Source: Symsagittifera roscoffensis
Taxonomy: Eukaryota > Xenacoelomorpha > Acoela > Convolutidae
Assembly: GCF_963678635.1 (NCBI RefSeq)
Contig: NC_087068.1
Location: 4,795,079-4,859,078, forward strand
Length of the DNA: 64,000 nt
Direction: 5' to 3'
Shown here: positions 57,331 to 64,000 of the stretch, piece by piece
Layout of the letters: each line of letters begins with the position of its first letter
Position numbering within the stretch: the first letter of the stretch is position 1
Notes under the pieces: model-generated
Told to the model about the DNA's origin: nothing
The model's database searches: none
What the model saw: only the letters and a program-made list of their open reading frames with translations
Translations under genes and position numbers: made by a program

Positions 57331-59784
57331 CTGAAATCGGTATACTCCCCCCACAAAAAGGAATTTGCTTTTTTTTGTGTAAGGACTGGTACTAAAGATG
57401 GTTCGAGCCGGGCAAACAAAACAAAACAAAACTTGTACTCCTAGGCAAAAATTCCCCACCTTTTTTCCGAAAGGTTTCTCGGCCCCCCTGAACGCAGGAG
57501 CCGGAGCTTTCAGATATAGTAGGTAGTAACAAGAGACAGCGGGCATTATAATTTGAGCCAATAAAAAGTAGCTATCAAATACAAATTTATCAAAAGTTGC
57601 AAAAATTGTGTCGAAATCATCACAAATTTTTTCAGATCTGAAATAACCAAGAAAAAATAAAATTTCAGATCTGAAATTAGATCTGAAATAACCCATTCCT
57701 AAATTATCCAAGCGTTAATCAGTTTACATTTAGAAGACATACTTTTGCCAGTAGGTGTAAGCTATCAACCTCACTTGTAAGCTGTGTGTTGGGAGGACGC
57801 CACCGTTGAGTTAAATGTCTCGCAGAGCCACAGGCAAATTTTTCGGTACATCGCCAACATGCCAAAGCGGCAACACTCGTAACATGGTACAAATTTGCAA
57901 TATGACAGAACACTCGTGATTGTCTGCCTTTTATCACGCAACCGCTAACTCTGTCATGAACATTTATGAGGAAGGATTTCTGGGTTTAGTAGCCAATCCA
58001 AGGGATGGTATCCCGACCTGTTGAAGTTTCAGATTTTCCACTGACGAAAACCGTCAACAAGAATCCAGGTTTGGCAATAACTTGACTCCTGGTTCCAAGA
58101 TTGGAGTAAATCCTGGTTCCAAAACTTCAAACAATTAAGGAGAATGCTGTGAAAATTGAAAACCTGACGAACGTCTCAGAAGTAGAAAGCAACTGTGAAT
58201 CTGACATTTTGGTGTTTAGTTGCGATTAAATCATGAATCGATGCCAGGAAATTAACTGCAGCGAAAAGGTTTGCAAAGCCTTCAATGCAAGCATTACTCC
58301 TAGCGGTTCCATAAAAAAAGATAACAAAAGCTCAGCGCATTCTTAAAAAAGATTTGATTTTTATGGACGTTGAACGGGCAGCACAACCGTTCTCCAATGG
58401 TCCAATTCAACGGCCTCTTTTTGTGTTTTTGTTGCAACTAACATATCTGAAGTTCTTGATACCAATACTGCCGGTAGTTCCTTAAGGTTTTGAACAAGGA
58501 TAACCCAGTTTATACTAAAATTCGTGGTATTCAGACGATAAAATGGGAAATGAATTTGGGTCAGTTCGAGCACGTTAGGATATTGTGGAACACATGGAAT
58601 TTTTCCGATGAAGTTAAAACAAAACAAGTGACCGAACAAAGTACAAAGGAGTTAATAAATAGCCTCTATAGTTTTCGGAAACCAAATAGAAACCCTGAAT
58701 TTTTCTTCAGATCAACATCTAGAGAGTTGCAAATTGTTAATGAAGTTCAGAGTTGTTTTAGATCTTTTCTGAATTTACTTTCAAAAAATTACAAGATTCA
58801 AATTAACAAAAAAGATCTACAAAAAATCTACAAAAACCAGACAGGTTCTTAAATAAATTTCGCTGAAATTTACCTTGTTTTGGTATTATAGTGTAGTTTC
58901 GGAGAAGCTTGACTAAGTGTTTGCTCATTAATTTGCTATGAATTGTTTTCGAAAAAATAAAACTTTTTTAGGATGTCTTTGATGATTTTGAAGAATCTTC
59001 GAAAAGTTTTGAAAAATCTTGAAGATCTTTTCTAGATTGCACGAAATATCAAGTTCCTCTGTTGAGCTGCCGGAGCGATCATACACTTTCTGGGGTAATA
59101 TTCATGTAGTTTGGACGCTTAGGTACTTTGGAAAAAGACGGAGTTATTTTAACTTTTCTTCGCTATCTCCAATAAATCTTCAAGAATATTCAAGATCTTA
59201 GCAAGATTTTCAAGATGACTGAACCTGGGATGCAACGAAACACAGTAATTGGGTTAATACTCACAGGCTCTTCATAAAAGTCAATCGACCACTAAAGAGA
59301 AACTTTGATGTTATCCGACAAACTCAGTTCAAGACCCGTACTTTTCAAGAAGGAGTTGAATTTTTTTTAAAAAAAGTGCTTTTTTTATTCATTTCGAATA
59401 CCGGAGTTCTACTAATGCGAAGAAAAAATGTGTTCATGGCAGTTAAATTATTCTCACTACAGAGCTTCATTGTTTCATGAAAGTGTAAATTTTACTTTTC
59501 TTAGTTATTTCAATCTTGGGGGAAACTGGAAGAGATCCTCGGTTTTAGTTTACCTTTGAGATTTTTACCATTTTGTATGTGGGTTTCTGGTGTGATTTAG
59601 TATTTTTATATTCATAATCCTGGACATTTTTCGATTAATTAAGTACCAGCTAACGTCTACTCTTCGAAGTCCAGTGGAATTCGAGTCACTAGTTGCTCTT
59701 TTTAGACTACAGTCAGTTTTAATCCACACATTAATTTTATTCTGTTTTAAACTTAGTTAGATAACATAAATACCAGTGGTAATT
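57331..59784 (+). other. Long non-coding stretch before gag, unit 2
   Basis: Duplicate of 48906-51359 with two substitutions noticed (57362, 58405). No gene seen. Confidence 0.55.
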
Positions 59785-60825
59785 ATGGCGCAGTCAACAA
59801 CTGATTCAAATCTGCGGGGAATAACCACACGGTAGAATCTCCCACCCAATGGAACAACTGGATAGACCAATTTCACCTGGCTATCATTGCGAAGAAAAAT
59901 CTAGATATAGAGAATCTAAAGGAACCATTGAAAGGGGGAGACAACGTTACCCATCCTAGAAGGCGCCCAGGAGTCAGAAACTGACCAACAGAGGAAATGT
60001 AGAGAGGCCAGGAATAAAAAGACAATGCGAGTCTACGAACATAGAGAAGGAAAAATACGAGCAGAAAAGAAACGTAAATTCGGAGGAATGAGGAGATGTG
60101 AGGCCGACAAAAGGTAAGATCAATCCTATACTTGGCCTTAGGAAGGAAAAAGAGTCTTTGCTCAAAAACATCCAAGGGTGAAAGCCCTAGGAATCTCGTT
60201 CAAAAAGTTTTTTGAACTGCTAGAAGCTGCTTTCATCAAACCGACAAAATTAACGTTTGAACGATATAATCAGCTAAGCAGGAAACAAAAGGATAGAGAA
60301 TCGTACGAACAATTTCGGGGCTCATTATCAGTTTTAGCAATAATTGGAATCAACGCCGAACAGGAATGGATCAGAGACGTACTTATTTTTAACATGAAAA
60401 ATTGTGAACTACAACGTAGACTACTTTCGGAAAGTCTTTATCAAGTGGATGCACTCAACCAAGCTATCATCGACGAAAATAGCTATTAGAACCACCTGAA
60501 ATTAACAAATATGACGATATCATTCAACACGACAGGACTAGCGGCAGAGTGAACAAAAATTTTAATCATGTAAAAAAGGAACCAAGCTTGAAAATAGAAA
60601 GAATAAATACTTGTATGAAATGCGGGAACGCGTTTACCAAGCGTCATCTGAATGTGTGTCCGGCGAAGGAAATAATTTGTAACATTTTTAAATATTAAGG
60701 ACATTTCGGAAGATTGTGTAAATCGAAAGGAAGAAAACCCGCTGTAAATACTGTAGAAGAAACTGTAAATAGTCAGAATTGTTCATATAGACCCCAGAAG
60801 AAATTCAAGCAAGAAGTGAGGAAAT
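59785..60825 (+). pseudogene. gag: Gag remnant, unit 2
   Basis: As in unit 1, plus one extra nonsense change in the capsid part (TAC to TAG, base 60489). Confidence 0.75.
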
Positions 60826-60828
60826 TTT

Positions 60829-61479
60829 TTGCATGTGATCAACGCGTGGACCAAAGAGGGGATCAGCGACAACGACGACTATTCCGTTCTGAACTTCAGA
60901 ACCATCTATGACGCCAATGGCATAGAAACCACGAAATTAGTTAACATCGGACTGGGAGACGATGCGATAGTTAAACTGAACATTCAAGTGGATTCTGCGA
61001 GCCCAGTGAGCTTCCCGAAGCAAAACGTTCTACACGAATTGAAGTTGAGAGACCCACATATGAAAATACACCCAGTAGACAAGAAGACTAGGGAACTATA
61101 CGGCGGATTTACCAATGGCACAACCAACATCATTGGGAAAGTGACAGTGAGAATACAATCCAATGGATGGACCGCGGACGAAACTCCAATTCTTATCACT
61201 TCTGGACATGAGAGGAATATCCTGGGAAATGATAATCTACCACGGATCGGAATCAAGATAGCTCAACGACAGCCTCTTTTACCCGTCAACAACGTAACAC
61301 TTCCGGAGTTGTGTAAGTTAAACAATCATTCAGACGTAATTCTTAATCTGTATCATAAGTACAAAGGATTATTTGACAGAGTTGGGAAATACCATTGGAC
61401 AGTAAAATTACTCATTTTCACTCTCCATTCAAACCTGTTCAAACCAAAGGAAAAGAGTTCCCATGCATTTATTATATAA
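60829..61479 (+). pseudogene. Protease-like domain, unit 2
   Basis: As 52404-53054, with one Asp to Gly change (base 61118). Confidence 0.7.
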
Positions 61480-61567
61480 TTTAAAGACGGAATTAAAAAG
61501 AAAGGAAAAGTAGTGGCATTTTGTGAAGTTGAACAAATGCGATGGAGACTAATTTATAAAACCGATA

Positions 61568-62280
61568 GTGATTACAAGAAAAAAAGACGGTGATATCAAG
61601 TTGGCATTAGATTCGAAACTATTAAATAATCAGATATTCAAGAACAAATATCAAACGCCAAACATACACGAGCTTATCGACGACATAGCTCTTCAACTGT
61701 CCATCAAAGAGTCAGGGGAAGTTTGTTTCAGTAATTTAGATCTAAAAAATGCGTACAATCAACTAAAATTATGTTCAGATACTAGCAAACAGTGCAATTT
61801 CAGTATTGTAGGGGGCGAAACCACCGGAACTTATAGGTTTTTAACGGGTTTTTACGGACTAGGCGATATGCCAAACGAATTCCAGAGGGTGATGGATTCT
61901 TTATTAAAAGAAATTGCTTTTACCAATTGTTATATTGACGACATTTTAATAGCTTCGAGAGGATCATTTAATGAACACAAAGCGATATTAACAAAAATTT
62001 TAAACATCTTGGACAACAAGAATATGGCGGTAAAATGGGATAAATGTGCATTTTTCTAAAAAGAAATAGAGTGGTTGGGTTTCCAGATATCAAATTCGGG
62101 CGTGAAACTATTGGTGGGAAAATCGGATTCGATAAAAGCCTTCCAAAATCTAAAAACATATCCGAATTAAAGTCGTTCTTCGGCTCAATCAACCAAGATA
62201 TGACGTTCGTCCCGAACTTGTCAACTCTAAGTTCTCCCTTACGACCAATTTTTGTTCAAAAAAATCAGTTTACCAATTGA
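61568..62280 (+). pseudogene. Reverse transcriptase remnant, unit 2
   Basis: As 53143-53855, with YIDD at about 61933-61945 and the same stop after KWDKCAFF. Confidence 0.85.
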
Positions 62281-62940
62281 ACGACGATCATACGAAGGCG
62301 TTCGAAGATCTAGAAAAAAATGATTAACAACATTACAGAGAACAATCATTTTGACATAAAAAGGATGTCAAGATTACAAACAGACGCCTTACATAGCTGG
62401 GAGCCACTTTAGAACAATGGGACGGGAGAATTGGTTAACAATAGCATTCTCTTCCCGATTTTTACATAGCCATTAACGAAATAATCTACAAACGAATTGG
62501 AATTGTTGGGAGTAGTCTGGGCTACATAACTTTTTAAAAATTACCTGTATGGCGCCGAGTTTGAAATCGTAAGGGACCATAAGGCATTGTTATCTTCACT
62601 AAACGCCAATCATAGCAACAAAACTATGCACAGCAGACTAACCCGTTGGGTAAATCGAGTTTTACAATTTGATTTCAAGATCAAACACATACCGGGAAAA
62701 GAAATTCGGTTTACAGATCTAATGTCGAGATTACCTTCAGGAAAGGCACTCCCAACTTCACATTATGATAGCGAATTTGTAGTGGCAACAGATAAAAAGA
62801 TTGTAGAAAACCTCTCTGTAAATATTGATTGTAAAAAGGATGATTGTAAAAAGAACGATTTGTACAATCCAGTGGATGTAAATACTATCAGTAACTTGGA
62901 TTGTAATAATCCAATGGGCGGAAAGAAAGAATTACGCTAA
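62281..62940 (+). pseudogene. RNase H remnant, unit 2
   Basis: As 53856-54515, with the same breaks. Confidence 0.75.
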
Positions 62941-63450
62941 GCATCCAACGGACGTTCTTCTCGAATAATCTGAATTACGTCAACGACGAAATTAGAATTT
63001 GTAATTCGAATCACTCGCGTTCAGAGTCCTGTACAAGCGGTTGTGCTCCATTAAATGTTTCAAAATTCGATTTTAATTATTTTTACTTGTCAGACAAAAC
63101 CTTCTTATTTTTTCTTGCCCAGTCAATACTATAAATTAATCAGTCCATAAGTTCAGAGAATAAAAAGTTGTTAGAAGACTTCCTCGCATCGGCGAACTTG
63201 CTAAAAGTTTCCCTCAGGGCGGAAAAAAAAGGAACTTTACTGAACTTCAACAACGATACAATGTCCGACATCTACAAGAAATTATTGGCTAAATAAAAGG
63301 GAGATCTCAAACTACCAGACACTCCGTTATCTCTTACCGATCACTGCAAGAACAAACTGATCAGACTCATGACGGACGAGGAGAAAATCCTCAAGAAGGT
63401 GAACAAAGCGGTAGAAGAAGGCAGACCATTGGATAGATTCGGAGGAAGGA

Positions 63451-64000
63451 TTGTTATTTAACGATAACAAACTGATAGTTCCTGCAGCTCTGAGGTCGTC
63501 ATTCCTGTCGCTACTACACGAAACTCACCCAGGACAGCTCATGATGAAATCTCTGGCAGAGAACTTTCGGTGGCCACATCTATACAGAGAGATCTACTAT
63601 CATGGGAAAAACTGTATCCAGTGCATCAAGGCTGGTAAGAATCTAAAGGTAATACAGGGTACGAACAATACGAAGAAATTACCGACTCTAACCGAACCTA
63701 ACGAAGAAATAGATTTAGACTTTGCGGGTACTTTGGGTACAAAAATTGGGGCAATTCAAAATACCTTTTGCTGTGCGTCAATCGCTTCTCAGCGTTTCCG
63801 TCAGCAAAGCTAGTGAATAACACCTCGGCTTCTTCGATTTTAGCATTCATGACAGACTATTGTCACCTTCACGGATTTCCGAAGTCTATTAGAGTCGACC
63901 ACGGGTCAGGTTTTACTTCTAACGATTTTAGAAACTTCTGCGAGAAGAACAACATTGAATTAATCATATGTACTGTCGGGGATCACAGATCCAACGAAGT
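63451..64000 (+). pseudogene. Integrase remnant, unit 2 (truncated by window end)
   Basis: HHCC finger and first Asp, then the shifted DHGSGF frame as in unit 1. The sequence ends at the conserved NEV before the catalytic Glu. Confidence 0.8.

Larger units (their letters stand above)
56856..64000 (+). mobile_element. Degenerate Ty3/Gypsy-type element, tandem unit 2 (cut by window end)
   Basis: A head-to-tail copy of unit 1 carrying the same stops and frameshifts, so it was made by DNA duplication, not by reverse transcription of an active element. Differences noticed after 57090 are at 57362, 58405, 60489, 61118 and 62286. The window ends inside integrase. Confidence 0.85.

Noticed and set aside
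48431..64000. Two independent insertions of the plus-strand element
   Set aside because: The units share the same stops and frameshifts and lie head to tail without flanking host DNA, so duplication is the better explanation.

Overview
The window is AT-rich animal DNA dominated by LTR retroelements. A two-exon host gene with a GTAAGT donor and a TTTTCAG acceptor, an AATAAA signal and generally T-rich, intron-like DNA suggest a small-genome invertebrate. The TTTTCAG acceptor fits a nematode, but nothing here proves the taxon.

Layout. 1-2704 is AT-rich flank without a convincing gene. 2705-21450 and 21834-40614 are two complete, same-orientation (minus strand) LTR retroelements of about 18.75 kb each. 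Each has 410-bp TG...CA LTRs and its own 4-bp target-site duplication (CATG and ATAA), and 383 bp of host DNA lies between them. 40615-47700 is AT-rich host DNA with foldbacks, a G-rich minisatellite, a degenerate TTATAATC motif and other repeats. 47714-48144 is a small gene for a secreted eight-cysteine peptide, with a decayed upstream relative. From about 48430 to the end lies a different, heavily degenerate Ty3/Gypsy-type element on the plus strand. It occurs as two head-to-tail units with an 8425-bp period, and the second unit is cut by the window end.

The large element. Read on the minus strand, the order is: 5' LTR, PBS, a 1.25-kb leader with a 77-codon ORF and two identical hairpins, a 155-aa basic ORF overlapping the start of gag, one long Gag-Pro-RT-RNaseH-integrase frame of about 2,700 codons, a 0.6-kb spacer, two tiny membrane proteins, a 377-codon frame with no ATG, an 872-aa envelope-like glycoprotein, a 599-aa protein of unknown function, a 1.6-kb 3' region and the 3' LTR. 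The genes after pol are packed like a viral operon: ATGA overlaps join the two membrane proteins and join env to the 599-aa gene, and env starts inside the end of the ATG-less frame. Gag-pol supplies the particle, reverse transcription and integration. The glycoprotein and membrane proteins suggest an enveloped, retrovirus-like life. The last ORF and the ATG-less ORF have no role I can name.

Both copies are inactivated, but by different lesions, so an intact relative probably exists or existed recently. Within each copy the two LTRs differ at only one site that I could see, whereas the two copies differ from each other by a few percent. They are therefore separate, recent insertions. The plus-strand tandem is the opposite case: both units share the same stops and frameshifts, so it arose by duplication of an already dead element, apparently by recombination between its terminal repeats.
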